From contig MNCI01001419.1 of NCBI GenBank assembly GCA_015680685.1, forward strand, positions 94,997-158,996: a stretch of DNA of 64,000 bases, in the 5' to 3' direction. Source of the stretch: Gnetum montanum. Taxonomy: Eukaryota > Streptophyta > Gnetopsida > Gnetales > Gnetaceae. The first letter of the stretch is position 1. The number at the start of each line of letters is the position of its first letter. Below the pieces are notes generated by a model. The model searched no databases. It saw only the letters and a list, made by a program, of their open reading frames with translations, and had not been told where the DNA came from. Position numbers and translations under genes: made by a program. Below are positions 23,309-35,212 of the stretch, piece by piece.

Positions 23309-23525
23309 TCTTCTGTGGAAATTTTTGAATATTTCTACACAACAGAGGATTCAGGACTAGCAAGGTGTTCAATTTTGTTTTTGAACACCACCATTTTTGT
23401 AATTTGTCCTTCTCTATATACTCGGGCACTTGGCGCATGATGTGTGTATGTGTGTCATATGCGCTGTATATAAAAGTCCATACCTTCCAAATTGTAAGAG
23501 GAACTTGGGGACAAGTTTTTACTTA

Positions 23526-23537
23526 GTTGTGGGGGTA
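23526..23537 (+). other. 3' polypurine tract of element A
   Basis: GTTGTGGGGGTA abuts the 3' LTR start, as in copies Z and C. Confidence 0.65.
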
Positions 23538-24494
23538 TGCTGAAGTGCTAGATGGTTGTTGCATTTACTAGGCTACGTATACGCGACCCCGTATATGTGG
23601 CTGCATTGACGTAGCCCCATATACGTGGTTGTGTTGATGCAGCCCCGTATACACGGCCTCGTATACGTGGCCTTGTCAACGCATCCTTCCATGCATCGAT
23701 GTGGCCCCATTTATGTGGCACCTATTTCGACCTATAAATAAGTGGGCTCCTACCACACTTAGGTTCCTTTTTATCAGTTGTAGCGAAGCTCTTGCAGTTT
23801 CCACAAGAGCTAGAATATTTTCCAAGTGCCTGTAGTAGGTGTAAGAAAGGTGTCTGGCTCTTTATTCGAGTGCTGATGTACCTAAGCCCATTGGCATGAA
23901 TGGAAATAAAGATGAGCTTTTCAATCATTCCTTGCAGTAATTGGACTTAGTCATTTAATGCATTTGATAGTTTAATATTTCTATGCTTTAATAGTTCCTA
24001 AAGTTTCTCTTGTTATTATTTTAATCGCTATCACTTGTTTATAGTTCGTAGAAACCATAAGTACGACCATCTCAAACATACACCCAACGCTTGGCAACCC
24101 AGCGACACTTAACGTCTGGTAACCCAATAGTTGTTAGGGGATGCTTAGGATGTGCATGGAAGATGGGATCAGATACTTATGCTAGGGAGAGTTAGAATAT
24201 AGATTAGGATAATTATAGATTACATAATATTTCATTCCTTACTTTCCATTACAAGAATTAGACGCTAGAAGATAAAGTAAAAAGCCATAAAAATCAGTTG
24301 CCTCAATCTCACTTAACCATTGCAACTAGAACATCAAAAGTGAGGTTGGGAAGACAGAGACCGTTCTAACAAAGGGTTTTGCTGGTTAAGGTCTGGTGTA
24401 TGCAAAGTGCTTATAGTTTACAGAATTTGACCGAGTTGCATCTGAACGCCTGTGATTTGCATGGTTGGGTGTAGGGGTACCTAGCCGCTCATCA
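23538..24494 (+). repeat. 3' LTR of element A
   Basis: Pairs with 11286-12205. Long U3 array of CCCCGTATACGTGG-type units (23570-23710), intact TATAAATA at 23733-23740, and end CCGCTCATCA. The target duplication copy CTTAT follows at 24495. Confidence 0.85.
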
Positions 24495-24899
24495 CTTATG
24501 AAGCATTTTTAGTTGGAAGAGGTACTAAAAAAATTGAGGGTACCTATTGCTAAATTTGGATTAGAAGGTATGGCATCTACGTCGTGGGAAAAGAAGTCTC
24601 AGGGTTATGAAAGATGAAATGGTCAACATCTCAGAGATTGGAATATGATGCAATATAGGTAGAAAAGAAAATTTGAACAATCTCATTACTAATAAGAAAG
24701 CATTATGAAGTTAAAATTCCTAAGGAAAGATAACAATGATGTTAAAAAATTTTACATCAAATTTTGTGATCTATTCCATCATACTAAGGAAAATTGGAAG
24801 GAGTATGAGCAAGCTTCAATATTTTTAGAAGGTCTCAAAATGGTGTATTAGCAAGAGTTGTCTTTTCATTAGTACAAACCCTTGATGAGGCTTACAATT
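24495..24899 (+). pseudogene. Chromovirus D gag, second part
   Basis: Continuation of the gag interrupted at 11285: VPIAKFGLEGMASTSWEKKSQGYE, HLRDWNMMQYR, KFYIKFCDLFHHTKENWKEYEQ, and QTLDEAYN, in the order of Ty3 capsid domains. It ends at the LTR of element B. The next expected residues (NLALKAKKK) are those that follow copy Z at 1781, in the other chromovirus. Stops throughout. Confidence 0.7.
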
Positions 24900-25746
24900 T
24901 GTAATGAAGTGTATTTCTTAGGATGCATCGACAAGATGCTATTGACATGATCTTGTTGACATGATTACATTGATGCATGGTTTGATGTGTTGAAATGATC
25001 CCATTAATGTAGTGTCTTGTCTTGCCTATAAATATGTGCTCACTAGCTACATTTCTAACATCCATTATATAGTATCCAAGAGAATATCTTGCATTTTGTT
25101 TGTTTAAAAGTTAGAATATTTTCTTTGTGTCTGTAATAGGAGTGAAAAGTGTATAGATCTTTATTTGGGCATTGATGTACCTGACCTCCTTAGTGTGAAT
25201 GGCAATAAAATGAGCTTTTTTCATAAAACTTGTAGCACTTAGAAGTTTAGTGTTTACTTAATGGATTTATTATTTGAGTAATTTACTTTAATAATTTCAA
25301 TTAACTAATTAATTAATAAACATAAGTACAACCATTTTTAGCATACATTAAAATTTGATAATCCCAATAGTGCTTTACACTTGGTAACCTAGTAATGTTG
25401 CAATGTGGTTTAGGATGTGTATGGTAAATGGAAACAAATGCTTATGATAGGAATAATTAAGATATTAGTTATTTAAGATTAATTAAATAGAAAATTACAT
25501 TATTTTAAGCACTTAAGTGATTTAAATAAGAAATATAAAATGATAAAAATCATGTGCCTAAGTTACAGTTAACCATACCTTTACACTTCACAAGTGAAAC
25601 TAAGAAGACAATGAAAATATTCATTAGATTCACTACCTAGACTGAGTGTACTTAGAGAGATAAAGTCTATAGAATTTGAATGGAATGCTTAGTGAATGCT
25701 ATTGATTCGTATGGTTGGATGTAGGGACTACTTGCTATTCTTATCA
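24900..25746 (+). repeat. 5' LTR of element B
   Basis: Homologous to 917-1780. Starts TGTAATGAAGTG, U3 array near 24930-25010, TATAAATA at 25027-25034, conserved AGTTAGAATATTTTC, ends CTTATCA. Inserted after gag codons for DEAYN of chromovirus D. Confidence 0.75.
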
Positions 25747-27288
25747 TGGACTTTAGTTAGCTATGTGCATTATCTAGGACAATAGTGAAATTAATAAACG
25801 ATTGTTGTAACAATATTAACAATTTATCTTTTTGGAAATATTAGTATTTTAAGTCACACACATTATTAATTGAAAGCATGTCTCCTTCACATAGGACCAA
25901 TAACACATCATATGATGAAAACACTCATAAGAGAAACGATAGGTCTTATACTAAAGAGAATTAGAGTGAACAACCTCAAGCAGGGATTTCATATGCTAAT
26001 TTTCACCCTTACTACATGTAAGGACTACATTCAGTTGGTGTAGATAAGCCTAGAGGAGATAGAGAAAGTCATAGAATAAGGAGGGCCTTAAGTCCTAGGA
26101 CCTTCTCTAAACCTAGAAAAGATAGATCATGGGATCATGAGGGAAGATATAGAAGCTATGATGATTCTCCTAGTCTCTCATCTTTTTCTTCCTTTTCCAT
26201 GTCTAGTTTTGATGAAGATGAATGTAGGTATAGAGATAGAGCTGAACTATGGGGTTAAGATAAATATAGAAATCTAACCCAAGGGCAAAATCAAAGACAT
26301 CAAAATGAACATAGAAAAGATCATCACAATAAGACAAATAGAAATATAGATTATCACCATGACATGTTTGATACAGGTGAACCCATGTTGGCTACTAGGC
26401 GCTTGATACAGATTTGGAAGATAGTTCAAATACCCTAAAGACATCAGAGGGATAGCCACATCAAAATGCTTGATATGGAAAACATTCCTAAATTTATGTG
26501 AGGCTACAATTCTAATCAACAAAATCATTTATAAGCCTTCCATTATGCCTATGCCACGCAAATGTAATTAGAAAAAGCTTATGCTATTTCCTAGGACACT
26601 TAATAAATGAAGCTGAAAGTAGGTATAGATCATTGAAACTCAATTCCATTCAATGATGATCCACAATGTTGGAAATTTTCAATGAAAAATACCAAACCTA
26701 TGCAAGAGTGTCCAACCTAAGAAAATAAATCCAAGGATGGAATCACCACCTTACGACTCTCATCCTCTATCATATCCTCAATATTCTCATACTTCTCCTC
26801 ACCTTATGTTACTACCAACAACATAGGAAGGTTCGACATTGCAACATCAATGGAAGCATGTCACTTGTGCTGTGAACATATATGGAAATGATCATATTAG
26901 TAAATGTTTGTAGAAATGTAGGAAACATTTCTTCTTTAGGATAGTTCCCACTCATGAGAATAAGATGTGTAGATCTACTAGCTCATCAAAACTAGCATAA
27001 GGCCAATCTGGTGCAACATCCTTTGTTACCAAAATAATGTCTCCCAATCCTACGCAAGAGCTAACAACTATCATCATTGCATCACAAAACATAAAAGATA
27101 AACCTATCATTGAGGGAAGAGAAAACATTCCATGCATTACTAGTAATAACAATCAAAGTATTCACTTAATTCCTACATTAGTTCATAGCAAATGTAAGGA
27201 ACAAGAGTGTATGAAAAACTTGGTTGACAAAATAGCCACTAAACCAAAGGGCACCCAATGGATAAAAAATGAGAATGATAAACTATTT
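25747..27288 (+). pseudogene. gag of element B
   Basis: Decayed gag of the Athila-like family: SPSHRTNN, then a Ser-rich stretch (SSFSSFSMSSFDEDECRYRDRAELWG, about 26180-26260), RNIDYHHDMFDTGEPMLATR and NIPKFM.GYNSN, then fragments of the capsid block. The gag of C has the same order (SSFDKDKCRYRDRAPLWG). Many stops; a gap relative to C suggests internal deletion near 26740. No pol follows. Confidence 0.65.
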
Positions 27289-27302
27289 AAATAATGCATG
27301 GA

Positions 27303-27733
27303 GCAGGCATGAGGCTCTTATGCAGGGCTTCCAGCAAGCCGCAAACTTCGTGGACACCGAGGAGCATCACGCCACCCTGGACCTGCTTCATGAGCTGGAG
27401 TGGCCTCGGTGTGCCTGTCGCCAGCTACCGACTCACCCCTAGGCCCCCCCCGACGCCGCTGCCCCCCACGTTTTCAGTTGGCTTCATCTTGTCTATTTGT
27501 TGGGGGTGCGTCCCCCCCTCGTGTTGGGGGTGCGCCCCCCATTTTTTGTTGGGGTTTTTGAGGTTTACAGTTCTGTGGTTCGGTGGCTCAATTCGGGGCC
27601 CTCCGAGGTTGATTTTCTGTGGGTTCCGGGGCCCCCCCTCGGGGTGGGCCACCCCTGCCCCCCCCCGCTTGTAATTGTATACTCGTGTACCATACTTCAG
27701 TAATACATACCTGAACATTCTCTCTCTCAAAAA
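27303..27733 (+). mobile_element. 5'-truncated LINE fragment with poly-A
   Basis: A GC-rich 431 bp island in AT-rich DNA, ending in CTCTCTCAAAAA and flanked by the perfect 14 bp direct repeat AAATAATGCATGGA (27289-27302 and 27734-27747). That is the signature of target-primed reverse transcription. The 5' part has an open frame (QGFQQAANFVDTEEHHATLDLLHELEW); the rest is C- and G-run-rich 3' UTR. Base composition resembles the LINE at 38576. Could instead be a LINE-mobilised host transcript. Confidence 0.75.
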
Positions 27734-27747
27734 AAATAATGCATGGA

Positions 27748-28261
27748 ACCATATAACCTAATTACTAGTTCTTGTCCTAGCCATGAACTTAGTTGTGGGG
27801 GAAATGACCCATTTTGAATCAAGCACTATATAGTGCTTTTTAACTTTTTTCTTACATCATTTTTAGTATATTTTTCCCTTTCTTAAATATTTTACAGTTT
27901 ATTTTATATTTCACTTTATCTTTTTTATTTTTTAATGATTTTATTATGTTGTTTTGTTTTTCTATATTGCTGTTAGGACTAAGTGCAACGATAGCTGTTG
28001 ATTAATGGTGGTTTGTACTATAATGTAATTTGATTGCTAATGTTTGAATTCTATCTTTGAATTTTGGTGTTGATAACTAAGACATGGTTTCTTTTCCATG
28101 ATTAAAAGTAGTGAGTCCACATTATCCACCCACCCACAAAACTCTATGGTGTTCCCTAATTTTAGAAATATGCATTCTCTTCTTAAATGAAACTTATAAA
28201 GAATTTGTAACCTTGGTAGTTTTCAAACTTGGGAAGGATTAAATGGATAGACAAGGAGCTA
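27748..28261 (+). other. Spacer of element B, truncated
   Basis: Continues element B after the LINE fragment. Internal polypurine tract AGTTGTGGGGGAAATG at 27791-27806, a T-rich stretch, and GTAGTGAGTCCACATTATCC near 28108, matching the A (18607) and C (33333) spacers. Homology ends near 28261, where copia sequence starts, so the 3' half and 3' LTR of B are missing. Confidence 0.6.
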
Positions 28262-28737
28262 TCCTAAAAGAGCTCTTGCAACCTAGAGACATGGTTTCTT
28301 GACAATCGGTGTTCTCAACATATGATTGATGATAGATCAAAATTTATCATAGTAAAATATTTTAATGGAAGAAAAGTAAGCTTTTGTGACAAAGGTAAAG
28401 CTATGAAAAAAGTTATTAGCTTAGTTAAAATTCATGATGATTTTTCTAAAGTTCATTATGTTTATTCTATTGATGATTTACATTATAACTTATTAAGCTT
28501 AGGATAGTTTTCAAGAAAAGGTGATAATATCTATTTCATGAATGAGAAATTTGTATTAGAGAATAAAGAAAAGGATTTTAAAGTATATGCTACTCAACCA
28601 AGAAAGAATTTATATTCTATAAACAAGTAGCCTTTATGTCTAATGCTTATTTTTTACATAAGTAGGAATAGGTTATGGCACAAAAGACTATGACACTTAA
28701 GTTCAAGAAACATACAATCTCTCATCAAGGCTCAAAG
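28262..28737 (+). pseudogene. Ty1/copia protease end and GAG-pre-integrase
   Basis: Reads WFLDNRCSQHMIDDRSKF, where copia proteases have W.LDSG.S.HMTG: the catalytic D-S-G is now D-N-R. Then VSFCDKGKAMKK, VYSIDDLHYNLLSLG and LYSINK, and LWHKRL.HLSS, the GAG-pre-integrase block. Broken at 28737 by element C; continues at 36102 in the integrase. Truncated at its 5' end at the junction with element B. Confidence 0.8.
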
Positions 28738-29630
28738 TGATGATGTGTCAAAGTGTCACATTGATGGGCCCCCATTGATGTGGCTTCATTGATAGGTCCT
28801 CATCATTGTAGCCCCATTGATGTGACATTTTCTACATTTATGAGGTCTCGTCGATGTAGTATCTATACGTTGCCTATAAATACATGTGCTCCCACTATAT
28901 ATTGGCATTCTTTGATCAATAGAGTAGCTGAATGTTTGTAGTTTTATTCTATAGTCTTAGCAAATGGTCAGTGAGTGTCTGTAGTATGAATCTAAGTCAG
29001 TTGTATGAATTCTTATTCAAGTGGCAATGTACCTAGACACATTCCATTAATAGTAATAAGATCAAGATTGATTCTTATTCATTTCAACACTTTGACTTAG
29101 GTTAGATCTAATTTCCATGCAATTTATTTTTTATGCACTTAGTTAATATTTATGTTTACATGCATGTTACTCAAGTAATGGAATGAGCATGACTAGTTTT
29201 GAGTGTAAACACATATTTGCTTGGTAATCTAAGTAGCATTATTGCTGGGTTCGCCTAGTAGCATAGTGCTTGGTAATCCTAGTAGTGGATATGTGGGTTT
29301 AGGTTGTGTACGGCAAGCTAGGAATGAATACTCATAACCCATAGGGTAGTTTAAACTTTACTTTTCATTGTTAATTAGTTTAAATAATTAATTTCTTCAT
29401 TATCATTAGGAGTAGCATAAGTTCAAAACAACATCAATTATCATATGCCTCACTTTGGGCTAGACCATACGTGACAAAGCTAGCACTAGTCTAAGTGGAA
29501 AGACAACAAACTACCATCAAGACATAAAGATCTAGATATCATAACTAGTCCCATCCATGGAATTCAATTGGATCATGTTTAAACACTTCTGATTCATATA
29601 GTTTGGCATAGGGTTATCTTGCCACTCATC
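28738..29630 (+). repeat. 5' LTR of element C
   Basis: Starts TGATGATGTGTCAAAGTG, with a U3 array of CATTGATGGGCCCC-type 15 bp units (28755-28825), TATAAATA at 28875-28882, and end CACTCATCA. Its pair is at 35213-36096. Confidence 0.85.
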
Positions 29631-29652
29631 ATTAGCATTGTAGCTAAGGATG
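29631..29652 (+). other. Primer-binding site of element C (decayed)
   Basis: TTAGCATTGTAGCTAAGGAT follows the LTR and aligns with the tRNA-Asp-type site of A (TTAGCATCGTTGCCAGGGAC). Confidence 0.55.
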
Positions 29653-29769
29653 GTGCTAGTTATCTAGATTAGTCATATCATACATGATTACTATAATGTA
29701 TTAATCATTTATCTTTTAGAAAATATTATGTTACACACATCATTAACTAATAAAAGTGTATCTTTTACA

Positions 29770-31182
29770 AGGAAGTGATAATGCATCATATGGAGAGAAC
29801 ATTCATTGAAAAACTAATGAGATATATATTGAAGAAAATTTGAGTGACCAACCTTATGTAGGGGTCTCATATGTTTATGACCACATTGACTACACTCAAG
29901 GACTACATTCACCTAAGGTAGATAATTCTAGAGAAGATGAAGTAAGGCCTAGACTAGAGAAGGCCTCAAGGCCTAGGACCTCCTTAAAACCTAGGAAAGA
30001 TAAATCAAGTGATCATGGGGAACACTATAGAAGCCATGACAACTCTTCTAGTTTGTCATCTTCCTCTACCTCTCCAACGTCTAGTTTTGATAAAGATAAA
30101 TGTAGGTATAGAGATAGAGCTCCACTATGGGGTTGAAATAAAAATACAAATCAAAACCAAAGGCAAAACCAAAGATATCAAAATGAGCATAGACAAAATT
30201 ATCACAATCAGACAAATAGAAATAGAAATTTTCACGAGGAAATGTTTGATGATGGTAAACCCTTGTTGGCCACTAAGAGCATGACACAGATCATAGAGGT
30301 AGTTACAATACCTCATAGGCATTGCAAGGAAAGTTGCATCAAATGAATTGATATGAATAACATCCATAAATTTGTGGGGGGCTATGATTTTGATCCAAAA
30401 AATCATTTGCAAGCCTTCCATGATGCTTGCATCTTACAAAACATTGAAAGTGTATGGTAAAAGTTTAAGCTTCTTCCTAGGATACTAATAGATAAAGTTG
30501 AAGTATGATATAGATCACTAAAACTAAATTCAATTCATTGGTGGTCCATAATTCTAAAACCCTTCAACAAGAAATACCAAACCTATGCAAGGATGTTCAA
30601 CCTAAGAAAACTAATCCAAGGATGGAAACAAGAACAACATGAACCCTTGGATATGGCCTTAGATAGATACTATTTGTTACTAAATAAATGTCCAGCCCAT
30701 GATTTCTCTCAAGAATAGCAACTTTTCCACATCATAGATGGTCATCATAGTCAAACAAGATAAACCGTTAAAATGTATGCTCAAGGTAAATTATATGAAC
30801 TAGGAACCCATCAAACCCAAAAGCTAATCAAGCATGTGGCAAAAGAAGAAGAAGAGCTATGTAAATGAGATAATGTTTAGAAATATCACTGGGACCCAAC
30901 TCTTTGAAAGAAGAGGATCCACATCTATGATGAGGAAAAAGAGATGGCTCACAATGAGGTGATTTCATAATAAAGCTTGTCAATACAAAATTCTATCAAT
31001 GAGCTTGAAGCAAGGTTAGATAATATGTCAAAATGGATAAATGAGAAAGTTACAACTTTTGTAGAATCCATAGAGGAAAGACTAATGAAAAATAAATCAA
31101 GTGATCACAATAAAAGAAGGAAAAGAGGCCATGAGATAGGTAAGAACACTGATTTGAAAAAAGGAGAAATGACTATAGAATA
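29770..31182 (+). pseudogene. gag of element C
   Basis: N-terminal part with Ser-rich stretch (SSSLSSSSTSPTSSFDKDKCRYRDRAPLWG, about 30040-30135), then NQNQRQNQRYQNEHRQNYHNQTNRN, KPLLATKSMTQIIEVV, HKFVGGYDFDPKNHLQAFHDACILQNIESVW, and the capsid block KYQTYARMFNLRKLIQGWKQEQHEPLDMALDRYYLLLNKCPAHDFSQE (about 30568-30720). A coiled-coil-like basic tail follows (INELEARLDNMSKWINEKV, 30977-31182). Better preserved than the gags of A or B, but with about ten stops. Confidence 0.75.
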
Positions 31183-32365
31183 AGAGGCTATGGACTCAAT
31201 CACCAAAGAAGATGATAGATGTGACATCTGCATATATATCATCTAAAGGGGTATTTCTCAATCATGTTATACCTACATGAGTCTTGGGATTTTGCATTGA
31301 ATTTTAAGTTTGTACAAAAGTAAATGCCTAGGAAATTACCTTTCTCAGAATGCAATCATAGATAGTCCTATAACCAACCATACTATCCTAGTGTGACTTC
31401 TTATCAAGCTAAAAAATACTATTAAACACAATGGGAAAACCCCACAGTCATGGGGGAGACCATCATCAAACCATGACTACCCTTACTACCAGCTAGACTT
31501 GTATAGATATTACATTCAATAACCTATTTAATTGATTGGTTCTACTTCCTCTACCTCAAATCACTACTACCACTCCCAAATATCATCGACCCATGACATC
31601 TTCTAAAGGATCAACACCTCACACCTCTCATCATTTATCATATCCTCAATATTCTCATACTTCCTTCCATCAAATGTCATAGCTAGCAACACAAGAGGAT
31701 GCAACACCACAACATTAATGAAAGAATGCCACTTTTTCTGCAGACATACATAGAAATGATAATGCCAATTGGTCCCCACACTAATCTTGGAGACACCCTT
31801 TCTTTAGGATGGTTTCCATGCATATGAACAACACTCATGGACCTACTAACTCATCCAAACTAGCATAATGCCAATCTAGTGTAACACCCTTCATTTTACA
31901 ACCAATGACCTCCAATCCTAAGCAAAGGCCAACATCCATCGTTACTCCAACACTTGATAGAAATAATGAATCTAGCATATGGGAGAGACAAAAGAAAAAT
32001 CCATGCATAACTAATCATGATAAAGGATGTAGTCAAAGGCCAAAGGTTCAAAATATTAACACAACCCTTATACCAACCCACCATAACGTTCAAGATTAAG
32101 TGTGTGAGAAAAAACTAGTCTATGTAGTAGCCACTAAATCAGAAGACATCCAAAGGCTTGAAAAGGAGGATATAAAACTATTTCAAAGATGCATAGAAGA
32201 AACCAATCTACTTATTAGTTCTAAGCTTAAGAAAATGGACAAAATAAAGGACTTAGATGCATATATCTTACACGTTGATTATACACTGGAAAATGATATT
32301 AAACATGGAGACCTAGAAATTAAAATAGAAAATTAAAAAGAAAATGAAAATACATCTAGATCTCC
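31183..32365 (+). other. Region downstream of C gag, no pol
   Basis: Where protease and RT should lie there are only decayed fragments. Polypurine motif CAGTCATGGGGGAGACC at about 31444. A 64- plus 78-codon stretch (31905-32336) is Lys/Asp-rich with no known motif, possibly the remnant of the gag-PR linker. No RT, RNase H or integrase block on either strand. Confidence 0.5.
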
Positions 32366-33319
32366 AAAAATGGAAATACCTTCAAGTCAAAATGAAGCTA
32401 CGTCTTTGAATGATCCAAATGAGACTATCACCAATGTTAGATGTGCTACCACATGATTATATACATTAATAATGATGATAGATGGGAAACCAATGGTGTA
32501 TAACCAGGGGATTGTGTAGTCCATATCTTGAATGTGTGGCCATAAGACTAGTCATGGGGGAGATGCTCCATCCTAGTTTAAGAACTAATAAGTAATTTTC
32601 ATCTTTTTTGTTTTATAATTTTTTATCGTTTTCCTATTTCTTTCAAAACTTTTTGATTCTTCATATGTTTTCCATTTCTTAATATTTTTCTTTTCTTAAT
32701 ATTTTTCTATTTTCTTGAGTTATTCTCTTTATGCTTAATGAATGTATTGCATTCTTTTCTTAATAATATTGCCAAATAATAATGCAGAAGTCAATGCTAT
32801 GTGTTGGGTTTTTATGCTATGCTATTAAGATGATTGGGTGANAAAAATGGAAATACCTTCAAGTCAAAATGAAGCTACGTCTTTGAATGATCCAAATGAG
32901 ACTATCACCAATGTTAGATGTGCTACCACATGATTATATACATTAATAATGATGATAGATGGGAAACCAATGGTGTATAACCAGGGGATTGTGTAGTCCA
33001 TATCTTGAATGTGTGGCCATAAGACTAGTCATGGGGGAGATGCTCCATCCTAGTTTAAGAACTAATAAGTAATTTTCATCTTTTTTGTTTTATAATTTTT
33101 TATCGTTTTCCTATTTCTTTCAAAACTTTTTGATTCTTCATATGTTTTCCATTTCTTAATATTTTTCTTTTCTTAATATTTTTCTATTTTCTTGAGTTAT
33201 TCTCTTTATGCTTAATGAATGTATTGCATTCTTTTCTTAATAATATTGCCAACTAATAATGCAGAAGTCAATGCTATGTGTTGGGTTTTTATGCTATGCT
33301 ATTAAGATGATTGGGTGAG
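32366..33319 (+). repeat. 477 bp tandem duplication with an N at the join
   Basis: AAAAATGGAAATACC begins at 32366 and again at 32843. The two units match for about 477 bp, with one difference seen (CCAAATAAT against CCAACTAAT). A single unknown base (32842) sits at the join. Contains the internal polypurine tract twice (32551 and 33028). In old, heavily mutated DNA such near-identity suggests either a very recent duplication or an assembly artefact. Confidence 0.85.
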
Positions 33320-35200
33320 TAATTGTGTAAAGTAGTGAGACCACATCATACATCCCTCTAGTTCTTTGAATACAAGGTATTTTTTATGGAAATAATTTGG
33401 TTATTTTCTTATGAAACTAAAATTAATCAATGATCATTGTGCCTAGAAGAAAGAAAGAACAACCAAGTGGGAATGGTAAGGGTGTGACCTCAAGGGGATT
33501 TGTTGGGTTCTGTTCTTAACTTCCTACATGTGGTTCATGACTCTTTGAGGAACATATCATTACTCCTTCATTGATCAATAAATAGGAAGCTACGTCTTTG
33601 CATGATGTGGTTTTCATAAAAAAATAAAAAATAGAAAAATGAAAAAAATAAAAAATAAAAAATAAAAATATATAAAAAAATAATAATAATGGAAATTTAA
33701 AGCACACCCCTTAGACATGATAATGAGCTACAAGCACTAGTTATGGGGCTAAAAAGACATGTTACCCATGTCTAAAGGCACCCCTCTAGCTAAGGCCCTT
33801 AGTTCTTTCTTCTCTTTTCTTCTTTTTTTTTGAAGTGATGATTTTTCTTTGAGATGGTTGTGGACTCATGATGGTTAGTAGGAAGGAACACATCAATGTG
33901 AGATCAATGCTCATGGTATGGACTTGGTTTGAACTTGGATGGATAGGTATGCTAATCATTTTAATCACATCTTTCACAAGATCCTATTGTGGACATGAAC
34001 AAGTACCTTACATCCCAAATTCTACAATCCCTTATCATCCCATTATTCACCTCACTACTGCATGTCATTATGAATCTTTTGATTTTGTGTAGTATAGTGC
34101 AACATTCCAACCATGGTAGTTGTGTGTTGTTTGGAATAAAGGCATGGTCTACATTTAACTTCTTAGGTGCCCACAAACATCTATTGGAAGTGGTTATCCA
34201 TGGGCATTATGGTAGGAGCCTGCTTTGGAAAGGACCCACTTACATAACTTTTGTTGATAATGGCTTTGAACTAACCTTCACATCTTCCAAAACATTAGTG
34301 AAAATTTCTTTAAATTTATGCATTATTTTGGGACTATTTCTCATCCATTTTGTTAATTTTTTCTACTTTTCTATTTGCATATCCATTAATATTTCTTGAT
34401 TATCTTCTAAATCAAACCTTGGATTTCAATTATTCAAAAACTTGTGTTCTTTCAAAGTTACACTTAGTAGTCATGGGGCTAGGAATGTCGATTTTAAAGT
34501 TTTTTAAAATTTTAAAATTTTTCTAAAATTTTTAAAATTTTTCTATCATATTTTTGAGCATTGTGGTAACTAATAGTAATTGGTCAAAATAATGTGAACA
34601 ACTTGATTATTTTAGTTACCTCATAGCGTTGGGCATAGTATGCCATGATTACCTTATGCTTAAACAAAAACTAAGGGATTTGAAAAGGGTTAATTATTAA
34701 GGAAAATTTACCAAAAACTAATGTTGATCCTTTGGTGACTACAAGTGATGCTAAGAGAAATGCCTAAGGAATAAGATCTTTAAGAGGAGGACAGTGGAGG
34801 ATATGCCCATGGACAAATCATAGCAAATATAAGATAGTAGCTCAAACTTTGCATGTTTGCTAGATCCATGGGATGGTGAAAAGAAATTTTAGTCCATCCT
34901 GCAAGAATGTTCTACATAACTAGAGAAGCATCAAGATAACAATCAAGGTTGGAAATTTGCCACCGCTCGTGGCAAAAAGAAGAATCATCTTTAGCAGATT
35001 TTTAAAGACCTCTACAAATTTTTAAAGCTTCAATGTCTATCTAGTCTTTTTGTCACTTTATCATTTTGTATTTATCCACTCAATTAAAATTTTGTAATGC
35101 AACACTCAATTTTGTTATATTAGTTTGTTATGTCAAGTCTCAGTTAATAATCCCATATCTTCTTAATTTGTAAAGGAAATTAAGGATGAGTTTTCATTTA
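33320..35200 (+). other. Non-coding spacer of element C
   Basis: Blocks shared with A: GTAGTGAGACCACATC (33331), GTGTGACCTCAAGGGG (33482), AAGCACACCCCTTAGAC (33700), CAAGCACTAGTTATGGGG (33733). Blocks shared with the minus-strand copies around 51000 and 54930: GGAAAGGACCCACTTA near 34228. Contains an A-rich low-complexity run at 33620-33690 and a T/A run at 34497-34545. No ORF of note. Confidence 0.6.
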
Positions 35201-35212
35201 GTCATGGGGATA
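35201..35212 (+). other. 3' polypurine tract of element C
   Basis: GTCATGGGGATA abuts the 3' LTR start TGATGAAG. Confidence 0.65.

Larger units (their letters stand above)
11286..24494 (+). mobile_element. Element A: Athila-like Ty3 retrotransposon with extra 3' ORF
   Basis: A 13.2 kb LTR element: LTR, tRNA-Asp-type PBS, gag, protease, RT, RNase H, integrase, internal polypurine tract, a 1.8 kb spacer, a long extra ORF, polypurine tract, LTR. The LTRs (11286-12205 and 23538-24494) start TGATGAAGTGCTAG or TGCTGAAGTGCTAG and end CTCATCA. It sits in the gag of chromovirus D with target duplication CTTAA/CTTAT, and removing it restores that gag frame. All ORFs carry stops or shifts, so it cannot move by itself. 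PBS type, domain order and ORF downstream of pol match the Athila/Tat branch. Confidence 0.85.

Noticed and set aside
27294-27730. Pro/Gly-rich proteins on both strands
   Set aside because: Arise from C- and G-runs in the untranslated end of a retroposed fragment; only the first 30 or so codons look protein-like.
33600-33700. Poly-A tail of a retroposon
   Set aside because: The A-rich run lies within the spacer shared with element A (near 18910) and has no target duplication, so it is low-complexity spacer sequence.
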